This document shows, in pieces, positions 11,547 to 24,202 of a stretch of DNA of 64,000 bases. A model generated the notes under the pieces. That model made no database searches. It saw only the letters and a list, made by a program, of their open reading frames with translations, and was not told where the DNA came from. The stretch spans positions 2,620,001 through 2,684,000 of the forward strand of contig NC_133526.1 of the NCBI RefSeq assembly GCF_048544455.1, written 5' to 3'. The position numbers and the translations under genes were made by a program. Origin of the DNA: Silene latifolia. Lineage: Eukaryota > Streptophyta > Magnoliopsida > Caryophyllales > Caryophyllaceae. Numbering within the stretch: the stretch's first letter is position 1; each line of letters opens with the position of its first letter.

Positions 11547-11575
11547 CGTGCAATTTGCACGGGTTTAAGACTAGT
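11547..11575 (+). mobile_element. Helitron-like 3' terminus
   Basis: The hairpin CGTGCA/TGCACG at 11547-11561 is followed by 'ggtttaaga' and CTAG before T (11571-11575). The 3' end is nearly the same as at 11.27 kb, so two copies of one family lie about 270 bp apart in the same orientation. Confidence 0.45.
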
Positions 11576-12242
11576 TTCAATTATAATGTAAACCCCAACC
11601 TCATCTTCATCATCATACTCAACTTTCCTTCTGCATCTTTTTTTTTTCACAACAACGACCTAGTCATAACGAGAGTTCTCTAGGACCCGACCTATTGTTG
11701 ACAATAAGGCCGAGAGGTGGTTGTCATATGACTTAAACAATACAATTGCATGTGTGACCCGACTCCCCTATACTCTTTTATCATATATTTTACATCATTT
11801 TATTTATTAGTTATCAAACCAATCAAACAACCAATCGTAATCGACCTCGATAGAATTCTATTCATAGCATTTCATAACGCAATTCCCGTCTCCTTGTGTT
11901 TGACTTCTTTTATTACATTCATTTGTGTCTAGGAAATTTTATCTTTGATTAGGTGTGCGACAAGTCTATCAGATTGAAAACGGGGGAATTGTTTGGATCA
12001 GAATCCACCATATTTGAAGGTTGAAAGATAAAAGATTCTCGTAAAAAAAAATTCTATTAATCAATACGTATATTGCCCTAATATATCGTCAAACTATAAT
12101 TATGTTATGTATATGACCAATTTACTAAATATTTGCCACAGATTACTAGTATTTTGTGACGAATATTGCTACATTTATTAGTATTTTGTCACGATTATTG
12201 TTATTATTGTTGTTATTTTTTTTATTCCTATGAAAATCACGG

Positions 12243-12734
12243 GTGCGTAGCCTTATTAATCTGAGATATGTTGATATTCATTGTTGTTATGGAGATTTTC
12301 TTAAAGACTATCTTTGGGATCCTCTTCTTGGTGTTATGGAGATTTCACCTGGTTTTGCGTCTGTCTGCCATCTAATATTCGACTCCGACATCAATCGACA
12401 ATTTGATATGGAGACTCTTTTGGATTTTACACCAAATCCTGAACCACCTGTGATATCTCCGCACCACAATGTTGATATATTCAACTTCAGATTTTACTTA
12501 AATGATTACATCGGTTCTCCTACTAATTCACCAAAAAGAGATGCTTATGAAACGGAACTTCGCCGCATAATCGGAACCCATCTTTCCATTAGGCGCGATG
12601 TTGTTGTGACTACTAAGGATCAGCTTAGAGCTGCCATCAAGTATACCCCTATCAACTGTGGGATTAAGTACCAATCCTCGAATTCAGATGAGTTGAAGGA
12701 GATGTACATGGAAGCAAAAAATTATCCATCCTAA
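12243..12734 (+). CDS. Unrecognised ORF, up to 163 aa
   Basis: An open frame runs from 12243 to TAA at 12734. The first codon is GTG, and an upstream ATG is not in frame within the open stretch, so the first exon or the true start may lie elsewhere or be lost. Composition looks like real protein (balanced, with blocks such as YLWDPLLGVMEIS and RDAYETELRRIIGTHLS) rather than random AT-rich sequence. I do not recognise the family, and no membrane segment or signal peptide is evident. It stands alone: a TE-rich stretch lies upstream and an (ATT)n tract follows. It could be an exon or a gene fragment carried by a Helitron-like element. Protein homology would decide. Confidence 0.35.
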   Translation: MRSLINLRYVDIHCCYGDFLKDYLWDPLLGVMEISPGFASVCHLIFDSDINRQFDMETLLDFTPNPEPPVISPHHNVDIFNFRFYLNDYIGSPTNSPKRDAYETELRRIIGTHLSIRRDVVVTTKDQLRAAIKYTPINCGIKYQSSNSDELKEMYMEAKNYPS

Positions 12735-12799
12735 CCGCAATTTCTTGCACCGAACTGCTTTTCTGCTCCCCTATGCCAAAAAAGGGTGATGATTAGTAT

Positions 12800-12804
12800 T
12801 TGTA

Positions 12805-12847
<43 letters not shown>
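12800..12847. repeat. (ATT)n microsatellite
   Basis: About 14 ATT triplets in a row. Confidence 0.95.
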
Positions 12848-13633
12848 GCTTATAATAATACAATATTAGTAGGGGATTATAATATAATCATAACCCTTAC
12901 TAATATTGTTATTATTATGATATTTTAGTTATTTCCCATATAATCCAATCCTCTGAGGTATCCCATGTAATCCCACTGAGATTAATAATAATTTAAATTA
13001 TTAATTAATTGTTGTTTCTTGATTAATAATTTCTTATTAATTAATTAATTGTTTTTATTTTGTTAAATATTAATAAATATATATGTGCAAGCTTCTCAGT
13101 TCTCTGGGTCTTTTAAGAAGACTTGCTTTATGAGAGTAATGCACCTATGTTATCAGTTGAAATATCGCTGCTGTTATTCAATGACAGCAAGAGTGTGAAA
13201 AGGCTAAATGGTCTAAGTTATGTATGGTGATTTTACGCAATTTGGGTTAGTCACACTTGTAATTTTCTCATACAATACTCAGGATCCCCCAATGGAGACT
13301 GAAGTGATTTTCAATATTTGGGCCTTTTTTATTTCTCTTGAGCGATCTAAATGTTTATGTAGCTATTGTTCTTGGTTAGTTGTCCTAAGAATTTTTCTAG
13401 AAATGTAGTCTATATTCATATGCGATGGGGTGCCTGATCGGAACTTTCTGATATAATTAGACAGGAATATGATGAAAGTGTTTGAAGTAAGTGTGGATAT
13501 TTTTGCTGCAGGGACAAATACAACTTTTCTGTCTCATATCATTATATCAGCCAATAAAGAATGCTAGCCCTGAAGGATGTATTTCTTCGTTGTACTCCGT
13601 ATTTAACAAATGTAATTTCTGTTTGCTTTGCAG

Positions 13634-14340
13634 GAAATTGCTAACTTTGAAGTTTTTCAAGGCTACTTAACAGATGAAGAGCAGCAATGTTTGCTCAAGT
13701 ATCTACCTTCTGTAGATACATCTACAAGTTTTGATAAGTGACTGACAAATGTTATCTTACAGCCCTGATACTTTTCTTCCAATTTCAGGAATTTCATTCA
13801 GTGAAGAGAACAATCTCTGACCATCATGAAGCTTTGAAAATATTTTTGCTAGCACTCACACTAAAGAGAATTTATCTTCTCTCCAACAACTTGTTGCAGA
13901 TGGATTGCTTGATTCTTCGTTTTCAGGCGTGCTTTATGCAATTCTTCGAAATTCAAATGGATTGAACATTACAATGTTCTCAAGGTTTGAATTAATTATT
14001 GCTCTTTGAATTTGTGTCATGTCAACTCCTGAGAAACCAGATCGGCTGGCAAGGGTTTAATAATTTGATTTAGCTTAACTAGAGTTTTCATGTTCGAGCC
14101 ATGGAAACTGAGAATGCTCTAAACCTAAAAAGAAAGGAGAGTATTACTATTCTTTAGTCCTACTAGACTTGAATTTAGACTAAACCGGATGGTGCGGAGA
14201 AAGGGTTGTATGTATCATCAGTTCACCATCTTGAATGTGACCTATTTTTCCCTATGTTGCAGCAGAAGCAAGTTGAAGAGACTTAAGAAGAACAGATCAG
14301 CAAATCAGGAGCTAAATCATGTTCTGCTGGTACACTGTTG
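13634..14340 (+). pseudogene. 3' fragment of a GATA26/27-like transcription factor gene
   Basis: After an acceptor-like 'tttgcag' at about 13627-13633, the translation reads EIANFEVFQGYLTDEEQQCLLKYLPSVDTS. The downstream text encodes an ENLSSLQQLVADGLLD block (about 13866-13913) and then LKRLKKNRS near 14275. This string resembles the conserved C-terminal region of plant GATA factors of the GATA26/27 type. The blocks sit in different frames with a stop (TGA) at 13739, and the GATA zinc finger is absent, so this is a decayed remnant. The neighbourhood supports the call: from memory, Arabidopsis GATA26 (At4g17570) lies close to DXO1 and CKB2. A real gene with unrecognised introns is possible but less likely. 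Confidence 0.5.
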
Positions 14341-15325
14341 AGTGGAAATAGATTCTGGGGGAAACATAATCATATCATGCCGGTCAGTCATTTTTCGACT
14401 GGTTTTTCTCTCTACAGAAATAATTTATTTCTGATTATCAAGCTGCTTATATTATCTTTTAGCCAAGCGATGATGCTTACATTTTGGACTTGCTGTTACA
14501 AATTTTTCTCCTTAGTTTAGTCTGAATGTTAATATGTCGGTGATTTTTTGCACGAGATAGTGTTGGATCAAAATTGATCAATGGAACCATTGTGCTAGAA
14601 AGGGATGGGTTTAGGGTTCTTAAGGTTTGAGATCCACCTCAAATTATGAAAGTCTTGAAAATGTATATATTAGCCTTTTTTTGGTCATGTTCACTAGAAT
14701 CGAATATGTGTTCAAGAGTCTAACTACCAAAAGAGAAAAACTTATATGAGATCGTTTTACATGTGAGACTGATGCATTAATCCTATAACTAAATGAGAAT
14801 ATACAAATTTGGGTTGGCCTCACATGTGAGATTGTCTTGTAAAGGTCTCAATTCTGGACATTAATGCACAATGGGTTGAACGGTACATGGACTGGTCGCT
14901 TGCGAGCATTGGGGGATTTTATGTCGCTGCGTCGAAATTTTACTGCGCATACGCCCTAAACCGATGGAACTTCGTCCATTTCTTTGCAAGCAAAAGGCAC
15001 AATGAAGAGCCCGGAAAGAACATTTCTGAAAGTAGATTATTTCGAATTAGGGTCTGCTTAGGTAAATTATTTGCGCTAGACAGATTCATTCATATTTTTG
15101 GGCAGAAGTTGAAAGTTTTTATTTTTTCGAATTAGGCTGTGTTGCCAATGTAGCATCTTGGGCTGTAAGTAGATTAGAGTGAGCTACATTGATAATGAAT
15201 TGTGCATTTGAAATTACATTGAAGTTGAACAATCTCATTTTTCGGAGTTGGGATATGTTGCTTGAACAATTGTGAATCTTTAGAAGTAGGAGAAGAATAT
15301 TACAAGTTGAGAATGCACTTGTTAA
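14341..15325. other. Intergenic, no gene seen
   Basis: Only short ORFs occur here. The one at 14887-15135 (82 codons) has no recognisable motif and no codon-level support. Confidence 0.45.
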
Positions 15326-15327
15326 TA

Positions 15328-15490
15328 GGGTGAGCATCGGTCCAAAATCGGACCGGACCGAAGACCGAAAAAACTATTTTGGTGGACCGAAGACCGGACC
15401 TAAACAATTCGGTCTTGGACCGACCGGATCCGTAATTTTTAGTCCGGTCCGGTCTTGGACCTAAATGGACCGAAATTCATGATTTTTTAT
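15328..15490. mobile_element. GGTCCGG-rich hAT-like MITE fragment
   Basis: It starts 'tagggtgagcatcggtcc' and is packed with alternating GGACCG/CGGTCC palindromic motifs. It closely resembles the complete element at 37076-37366. The right terminal inverted repeat is not found, so it is partial. Confidence 0.55.
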
Positions 15491-17467
15491 ATTTAAGTAT
15501 ATTATAATTAAAATTTAATTTTATTAAGTTAAATAAACCAATTGATTAAAGTATGTTTAACATAAATAACCACCAATATTAATTTTATAAAGTTGTTTTG
15601 ACGATGATGTTTAATCAAGGTTTGTCAACTGCATTTGTAATAATTTGCTTGATTTGAATGATGTAATAGTGTGGATTAACTTGTGGTGGCAGCCTGCATA
15701 ATAACGGTTACATAATTTGGAGTTTTGTAAGTAGATGGCGGGGGAATAGCCAATTATTAGGTGATATGGTTTTGCTACATTGAATGGTAAGTTAGCAATG
15801 TAATCATGATTGCAGGGTTTTTCTGTTGAGCAGGAGACGAGAGTAGATTGAAATAAATGTTTGCCTGTTTATCTTGTTTGCTATCTGGTGATGTGAGATA
15901 CTAAGCTGGCTGTTGTATAGTAACACCTGCACAATTGATTGATGGTGGAGGTACAGTTTGTTGTGGTTAATTGTGGGACACCAGCTATGCTTACTGACAT
16001 ACTACTTGAACATAATCAGCAATGTCATTGTAGCCTTGTGATTCCTAGTTGGTTAAATGTGCTTGGAAATGTAGTAATATGAGGCCAGTGAGTGAATGTT
16101 TTGTGTACAAATGTGTGACGCTCATTTCCGTATAGAATATGTTTAGAGTGGTGCATATTTCGTAGTGCTATGAAGATTTATCCAGCAGTAAATTGAGTAT
16201 CTTGAGATTTAGAAAACATATGATATTAACTTGTAGTATTTCAGGGAGGGTTGCATCTGCTAATTGGTCGGAAAATAATTAGAGTCTGGATAATACCAAT
16301 GGTCATAAGGAATACTTGTTAGCAGGATTGTAGGAGTCTTACCCTTGTCTAATATGAAATGTTTTGTTTTGGACAATTACGTTTCCATTTGTTGCCGATG
16401 ATGGTTTCATTGACATAATCAATTAATGATTTTGCCATTGAATGTAATTAAGAACGGTATATTTTGAGGCCAAAGTTGTGTACTTTGTTTACCATCAGTG
16501 AGACTTAGATAAACGGAAGATCAGAAGATGTTTTAGCTTAGTAGCTTAGACAGAGGTCCTATTGAGAATATGTTTCTTGTTTGAATCACTCTTTTCCTTT
16601 ATGTTGTATTGGCCTTGGGGCAACTAACTAATACACCCAAAAAAATTGACTCTCAGAGTCTCAGACTAAATACTACTGTTAGGTTTTTAATTGCTTTTAT
16701 GTTTGGACTGTTTCTAAGAGGGCAGAAAAACCAAGTTTGCTCCCTTTTGAGTTTGGACACTTTCCTTTTGACAAGAAATACTTGTCGATATCACTGCTTC
16801 CAAGAGATGATCTGCGAGCTGACCAGTCTTGCTACAGATTTCCTGTGAGCATGCTCAACATATGAGCAAAAAGCCATTGTATGATATAGATAATGTGAGA
16901 GCCAAAAGGAATTAGACATTTTCTGCATGCTTGCTCGCCTAAGATTTATGACGTCGGAATCCATTCATATCAGCTGATTGTTATTGTTTTTTTTTTTCAC
17001 TCTTTAGTAAAGTTGTGAGTGTAATTATACTCCTATTGTCGGGTCTTCACTGAGCTTTTCCCCCATGTTTCCTGGTCAAATTCATACAGGATCATATTTA
17101 TCATTGAGTAGGAAGTGCCTTACTCACATTATTTTTGGTTCTTGCCGTGTTCCCCTATTTTCATTTAGCTAGCTTAATCTTTTTTTAGATGTCAACCTTA
17201 CTACCCTAACGCCACAAGGGCTTCCGGAAATGACATAGAAAGTGGATGTTGGACTAGGATGTATGATTTGGGTGGAATCATAAACATTAGGGGAAATACC
17301 ATTCGTAAGGGACGTCCTAGATGCGGTAAGGCAACAATTTTAGTGATAAGTGATGGTTGTACCGCTTGTACTACTAGTCGTGGCGGGTGTGATCTTGAAA
17401 ATAATGTGAGTAAGGCAACAATTTTCAGTTCTATCAATAAATTATTCTTTTCATTAAAAAAAAAATA
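15491..17467. other. Intergenic, no convincing gene
   Basis: Mixed-composition DNA with only short unsupported ORFs. A brief region at 17255-17420 looks slightly coding (a KGRPRCGKATI string) but shows no recognisable domain. Confidence 0.4.
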
Positions 17468-17545
17468 ACACAAACTCCACCAAATTTCTAGGACAAAATT
17501 CCCCCCAATTGAAAGCAAATTCCCCCCCTTCCCCCTTTAAACTTC
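17468..17545. repeat. Duplicate of the DXO1 leader region
   Basis: About 75 bp ('acacaaactccaccaaat', 'aggacaaaa.ttcccccca', 'caaattccccccctt') recur at 18908-18985, directly upstream of the DXO1 start codon. The two copies bracket the inverted-repeat elements at 17.57-18.87 kb. Confidence 0.65.
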
Positions 17546-17569
17546 TCATATTATAATAACCCGTCACTC

Positions 17570-18275
17570 CCTATAAACGTCATTGCTCATTCATGGACAT
17601 CTTTTACTCGTTCGTGTACTTTTTCCCATAATTTTTCCACATCATAAAGTAAAGAAAAAGTGTTCCCTCTTCCCCTTTCTTCTTCTCTTTCACTGAAAAT
17701 TTGATAAAATCCTACCAATTTCACTTATTATGCACTTAATTAATACATTGAACAAATCATAATCCTAATTTTATTAACTATGTATTAATTTTTTTTGTTT
17801 CAAAATCAACTAGATACAAATTCATGAGGCTAATTTTTGCAATTAGGGTTTTTATTGGAGAAGTTTATCCTGGTCGCTGGAAAGAGGAGGGCAGGGGTCG
17901 TGCGTAGGAGTGGGGCCGTGTGGGTATGATTGTGTAGGGGCGACTGTTGTAGGTGACGACGATGGTTGTGGGTCTGGGTAAGTCGTAGGGGAGTTATTAT
18001 GGTGACGGGTGTGCGATTAGCGACGTGATTGGTGGACGCAGAGGTGGGCAACAGTGGCGGCAGATGTGGGCCGGGTGAGGCGTGAGGGTGGCAGGGACGG
18101 AGGAGGGAGGTGGTGGTGGGTTTTTTTTAATGTTTTAATTTTTTATATTTAGAGAGAGAAGTGAAGGGTCAAATGTTGAGAGAGACGGAGTTAAAATGAG
18201 AAGGGCAAAATAGATAATTATGTCCATGATTAAGTAAATCATGTCCATAAATGAGCATGATCCATTATAAAACCG
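17570..18275. mobile_element. Mutator-like non-autonomous element (probable)
   Basis: Long imperfect terminal inverted repeats (about 40 bp; 'gctcattcatggacat' on the left facing 'atgtccataaatgagc' on the right) enclose a GC-rich, non-coding core at about 17870-18120. Long termini and a GC-rich heart resemble non-autonomous MULEs. The target-site duplication is not resolved. Confidence 0.5.
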
Positions 18276-18289
18276 CCTTATACAATAAC

Positions 18290-18866
18290 TAGGGGTGTTC
18301 ATTCACGGTTCGGTTCACCAAACCGCTAACTTAATTCGGTTCGTACACGGTTCGGTTCGACAAAACTCCGAACCTAAACCGCACCGTTTCCACGCTGGTA
18401 GAAACGGTGCGGTTAACCACATTAAACGGTTATTAGCGGTTCGGTTACCGGTTAACCGACAAATCATTCTACATATACTTTTTTTTCAGTTTTCATTAAT
18501 TTTTTCTAGTAGTTTAATTAAATTTTTATGATATATTATACTCAACAATAAATTTAATTAGGTAAACTTTAGTATTAATCAATTTAAGAAATTTTTAATT
18601 TGGATATACTAAGAAAATTAAACGACAGAACAATTCTTATATAATATTTTAAGTTTTTGCTTACTTTTTTGTGAAACGGTTCGATTCGCGGTTAACCGGT
18701 TTTCTAAAATTGCGAACCTTAACCGAACCTCTTCCATAATAAATTTAACGGTTCGGTTCAGCGAACCGCTTTGTCGTAACGGTTCGGTTAACAGAACCTT
18801 AAAAATGTACGGTTTTTCGGTTTTTCGGTTCGGTTACTACAGTTCGGTTTATTCTGAACACGCCTA
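18290..18866. mobile_element. hAT-type MITE with 8 bp target duplication
   Basis: The termini TAGGGGTGTTCA and TGAACACGCCTA are inverted repeats (11 of 12). The 8 bp ACAATAAC flanks both sides exactly (18282-18289 and 18867-18874). The interior is filled with CGGTTCGGTT and its complement, giving strong foldback potential. It lies about 170 bp upstream of the DXO1 ATG, inside its likely promoter. Confidence 0.92.
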
Positions 18867-19037
18867 ACAATAACGACAAAACCAAAGTAAGAGGCTTTGA
18901 CACAAACTCAAGAACACAAGCTCCACCAAATATTTAGGACAAAAATTCCCCCAAATTGGAATCAAATCAAATTCCCCCCTTTCTTCCACCTTAAACCCTA
19001 GTTTATCTCTCTAAATACCTAATTATCTCTCTAAAAC

Positions 19038-19939
19038 ATGGATTTCCCAAAAGACTTAGACTTATTTGGAGAAGTAGAAGAAGAAGAAGATAACAATGAA
19101 GGCAACAACAATCACTCTTCTACATCATCTGGTTCTTCACATTCATCTTCACCTTCCAATTCATCTTCATCTTCTTCATCTGCATCTTCTTCTTCAAGAT
19201 CAAGATCTTCATCTAGTGGAGGAGGCGGTGGCGGAGGCGAAGATGATAGAGATAAAGAAGAAATTATTTCTAATAATAATAGTCGGTTTATAACTAGGGA
19301 TATATTTGGTGATGATGATGACGATGATGATGATGAAAATAATCAACGGTATAATAATAATAATAATGATGATGATGACGAGGATGATGATGATGATTTT
19401 AGAGATTTATTTGGGGATGATAATGAAGATTATTGTAAAACCCTAGCTACTAGTCCTTATCCTGTTCCTGGTAATTTGTTTGGTTTTAACTTTGAATTGA
19501 TTATTTTATTTAAATTTGGTGATTTTAGTTGATTTTGATGCTTACCATGTTCACTTAACATTGAATTTTGAGGTAATTTTGGTGTGTTTTGTTGTTGGTA
19601 TGTGTAATTTTAGGTAAAGTTTGGATTTTGATGCATGCCCTTTACAGTTTAGTGATTATTTTGATTCGGAAACAGCCTCTTTGTATTGCTAATAAAGGTG
19701 GAAGGCTTCGTACTTCAGACCACCTTAGCTCGTAATTTGTGGGAGCCATTGAGGGTAATGTTGTTGTCATTGGTGGTGGTGGGTGTAATTTTAGGTGAAG
19801 TTTGGATTTTGATGATGTCCTTTACATTTTGATGATTTTTTTAGTCGGAAACAGTGTCTTTGTGTTGTTAACATAGGAGTAAGACTGCGTATATCCGACC
19901 TACTTACCCCGTAATTTGCGGTAGCCATTGGGGGTACTG

Positions 19940-19971
<32 letters not shown>

Positions 19972-22900
19972 GGCGGTGGTGGGTTTTGTTGTATCCAACA
20001 AAGGGTGGAAAGTCCCATCGAGTTACTTGGATCTTTGTTGGAATTGTTTCTCACTCGGTGTTTTTCTTTATTTCTTAAATTTGCAGTACTACCTCCAATT
20101 CAGAATAACAATCATCAACCTAGAGGTGGCCATGGCAGGGGCCGAGGACGAGGCCGATTTCAAAATGATAGAGGTGCTGGCATTCTACCTCGGCCTGGAT
20201 ACCCCCCAAGACAAGGTTATGGCGGCTTTGGCTCCAGGTTTCCTAATAATGGACGAGACGAACGCTTTGTTTCGGAATTGAAATTTGCAAAAAGCGAGGA
20301 AACATTGTCAAGAAAAGTTATCCAGTTTCAAGAGGTAAATTATGTCTGCCTTATGATGGGTAATTTTTGTACATGAATGTTAATCTCTATGTGAAGTGGC
20401 TGATTTTAGGCAACAACTTCAAGTAGATCCAAGTTGCTTCCCTTCAAATGAGATGGAAACACATGTAAATACCGGAAGCACCTGTCACTTCTGAGCTTTG
20501 TGAACTTGTCCTCTTAAGCTCAACATTCAATTGATACACTTTCTTTAAAAGAAAACTACTCTGTAAAATGTAGCTTACGTTATTTGATTTGGAGATTGAG
20601 TTGGCTTCTGTACAACTTGGTCTTTCTAATTTATATGGTAGTCAAATTCTTTATCAGTCTTTTGGATGTTATTCTATTTGCTTTGTAAATCTTTGACCAA
20701 TGTGTTAGAAGTGTACTTTTTGTCACTCAGTAGCTGTAATTTACTTGATGATTGGCATTTCAATGATCGTTTTCCATTAACTATTGCTTGCTAATACAAT
20801 TTTATGACAATTTGATTAAATAGCCTTGCGAACTTGCCTGCTACAGTCGTGCTGATGGAGGCGACGTCTTCTTTGATGATAGTAGCTTGGTGAGTCACGA
20901 GATCTGTCATTTCATTTTTTTTACCAGTATGCCATTCAAGCATCGATGATAGCTAAATTTCGAAAAATTTACAAAATTGTTGCATTTTATTTTTGTAGAG
21001 GCTCTTCAAGCGTCTTATCAGCGAAGATGTTGGAGCGGATCTGAATGAGGGCTTTGATACTTTCATTGAGAAAAAGGGTATGCAATATGTGTATTAAACT
21101 TGTCTTCTACAATTGGTTTTGCACCTGTCAGTGATTTCAATAGAATCTAAAACAGGAAAAATAAATTTACTATCAGGGATGAATATAAGCTCAGCTTGTT
21201 ATTAATTGTCCATAAACCAGATTTGGGCTCTAAGGGTTTTGGTGATATGCTTGCTTGCATAAGACACAAACGTATTCCTCTTCAGAATATGCATTTCGTG
21301 GTAAGTACAATGGTCTTTCTCGTGCTTTATCTTATGGATGGACATGCATCCCATAGAATTTTGGCATCCATTGTGCTTAACCTTCCCCTTTTTTTCTTTG
21401 CAGACTTATCGCAATAACCTCAATAAGGTAAATAACAATTTTCTTCAACAATTTTCCTTATGTTGTGTACACTTCAAGTAGGCACTGGATATTTCCTTTT
21501 TCATGACAAATATTGGTAACGTTGACTGTTTTCAAGGAATGCTTTTCCATCTGATGTGAATTGTTTGAAGCATTCCTAGAAAAAGATGATAATTATTTTA
21601 TTTTGATATGATATAATATTAATTAATGGAGACCAAGGGGGTGACACCAATGTACAAAAGTGATGGTAATTATAACTCGCTATACAAAGCTGTTGCACTA
21701 CTCTATGCTTTTGCTTTTGCAAATCAGTACTGATGTTTTTGAGGTCAGAAAAGGAACAAAACTTCGAATTCAATTGGCTTGTAATTTCAGTGAGAAACTA
21801 AATCTTCTTATTTTGTACCCTTTATGTAGATTATGGCCACTGCTTATATCAGGAATGAGCCCTGGGAGATGGGAGTGCATAAAAGAAATGGGGTGGTCTA
21901 TCTTGATGTTCACAAGCTACCTGAAAGGCCACAGACTGAGCTGGATCGAAGAAGGTAGCATACTAAATTTTGTTATCCTTGCTGTGGACGTGTCAGTTCT
22001 TTAACTGTAAGTCCTTTAGTGAAGGTGGTACACTAGCATGATAAGGGATATTGCTTTGAATCCCGGGTGAGTTGATGACCCTAGGATAAAAGAGCCAACC
22101 TATGTTGCTTCATCTACATTTAGAAAAGTATTTCCTAGTTTGATGGTTTTATCTAACCGTCATCTATTTTTTGCTACTAGATGCTATTGGGGATATTGCT
22201 TTGAGTCCCTAGCCACAGAAGATCCTAGAAGAGATAGTGGGGAGGGGATACATCATATAGATGCTAATGTTGAGTACTGTGCTGTCATTAAAACAAAACT
22301 TGGCGCTCATCGTCTATTAATGGGTGCTGAAATGGATTGCTGTGATTCAACGGATGATGGAAGGAGGTTTTATGTGGAGTTGAAGACATCTCGTGAGGTA
22401 TGGATCAAGGAAGTTTGTAAATCTTCACATTGTTTCTTCCAATTTTTTTGGGCGGGTGGGAAGGGAATGATATTGGTCAGAAGCTTGATAAGTTGATTAT
22501 CATTATTATGAATAAACTTACCTTGGGACTGTTGATCGACAGTTGGAATATCACACTGAAGAAAGATATGAAAGGGAGAAGTTGCTCAAATTTTGGGTAT
22601 GTTCAGTTTATTGTCTTATACCAACAATCTTGAGTTTCTGTTTGATGGGCTTCATCTTTGAGATGCAACTGATAATCATCTTATATTAATTATGGGAGAA
22701 ATTACTTTTGCAGATCCAATCATTTTTGGCTGGTGTTCCCTATATTGTTGTCGGTTTTAGGTAAATTACTCTTCTATTGCAGGGTATTATCCTTCTTTTT
22801 TTTATCGTTCTCTTCTTTTGTCTCCTTTTATGTATGGACTGTTTTTATGAACTTGGCTCGTCTGCTGAGTGTTGGGTTATTGTGCACTCCTTGTACTGCT

Positions 22901-24202
22901 CTTTCCTGTGCTTAGGGGATTACTTTTTTTTTTGGTCTCGAAAAAGACATTGGGATGTAATACTTGTTTGTTGAAAAGAAAGAATGTACGGTGGCTGTCA
23001 CCCCATCAATGTGATCCATGAAGAAACAATGCTTGCTTTGAGATAAAATTTGTTTCACCTATCAGTATAATTTATCATATGCTCTTTGAGCCTGGAATGA
23101 ACTACTATCCGTCTGCCAATATCATGTCAAAATCGTTCGTCAGTGCCAGAAGTCTTTATTTTTACATGTTCTCAAACAAGACAGTTTCAGAACATATTTT
23201 TCGTGAGGTCATTCCATTTTTCATTAATACATCAAATCCAGCCCTATTCATTGTATGTCTTTTATTTGCGAGACAGTCTCAATAGGAGATTGACTAGCGT
23301 TAGAATGTTGGATGCACATTCAAAGTCCTGTTTACTTTTTGTCTGGCGCAGGGATGATTCAGGGCGGCTTGTTCGGACAGAAAGAATGAGGACAAAAGAC
23401 ATTAATCACAGGGTGAAGATGAAGAATTATTGGCAGGTGATATGTTAATGCTAAAAGTAGCAGCCATGATATTTCATTTTACGTTTCTACCTTTTGTGTC
23501 ATGTAGTCTCGACCTCTTAAGTTGCAAAGAAACATACGAAGTTGACTATATGACACATTGCTTGTACTTTAGATTTTCCTCTCCGTGTCTTATGGCTCTA
23601 AATACCACTATATGGTTTTAAATATAGGCATTCGCACCGAAACGTGGCAGAGTTATTAAGGTTTTAAGTTTACCACAATCGCATTTTGAGTCTATATTGG
23701 CCGCATTTATAGCAAAATGACCGGGATTAGGCCACAGTGGCCGATTCGTAATCAAGTATTAAACCAAGTACTAATATTAATATTTTGGCCAGTACCACCT
23801 CAAAATACGGTCGTTGTACAAGACCTTTACGTAGTGCAAGGCGCGGTGTAAACTTCTGTATTTTGAATCTCATTCCAATGGTGTGATTCATGGAATGACA
23901 GGGTGGGGTGTGCTTAGCATTCGCTGATGAGGTCCTGTGCTGGCTGTACGGTACTGTTAAAGAAAGTAAGTTCACTGCTTTTGCTTCTTTCCTTTTATCC
24001 ATATTATATTTGAAGTATCGGAAACAGGCCTCAAACCCAAGCACTCTCTTCTTTTATTCCACAAAGTAATGTTCTTGGTGTCGTGATCGCAGATGAAGAC
24101 TATATACTACAGTTTGCTCCACCTTTCACCCGTTTGGAGCTTCTCCAAGCTAATTCTTGCCCTGATGCAATTACACAGCATGTCGAGCAATTACAACAAT
24201 GA
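19038..24202 (+). CDS. DXO1: Decapping/deNADding nuclease DXO1 (copy A, intact)
   Basis: Thirteen exons with GT-AG introns: 19038-19470, 20087-20334, 20824-20889, 20999-21077, 21221-21300, 21404-21427, 21830-21954, 22181-22397, 22543-22596, 22714-22760, 23352-23436, 23902-23965, 24093-24202. The spliced frame is 1632 nt, 543 aa, essentially the Arabidopsis DXO1 length. Exon 1 encodes the plant N-terminal extension (acidic, Ser-rich, poly-Asp). Exon 2 adds an RGRGRGR stretch. The DXO/Rai1 catalytic core carries GAEMD (Glu402, Asp404) and ELK (Glu418, Lys420), the metal-binding and catalytic residues of this family. Family members remove incomplete or NAD caps from RNA and degrade 5'-3'. In Arabidopsis the extension is reported to bind the cap methyltransferase RNMT1. 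A chimeric paralogue lies at 37.8-46.2 kb. A hAT MITE sits in the upstream region. Confidence 0.95.
19601..19985. repeat. Two-unit tandem repeat in DXO1 intron 1
   Basis: Two units of about 190 bp start 'gtgtaattttaggt.aagt' and end with GTT/GGT triplet runs. They include 'cgtaatttg.g..agccatt', a motif widespread in plant genomes. The same intron unit is amplified at 38.6-39.17 kb. Confidence 0.65.

Noticed and set aside
17201-17518. 105-codon minus-strand ORF and 69-codon plus-strand ORF
   Set aside because: Both cover the same AT-rich stretch. Neither shows a domain, splice context or start context that stands out.
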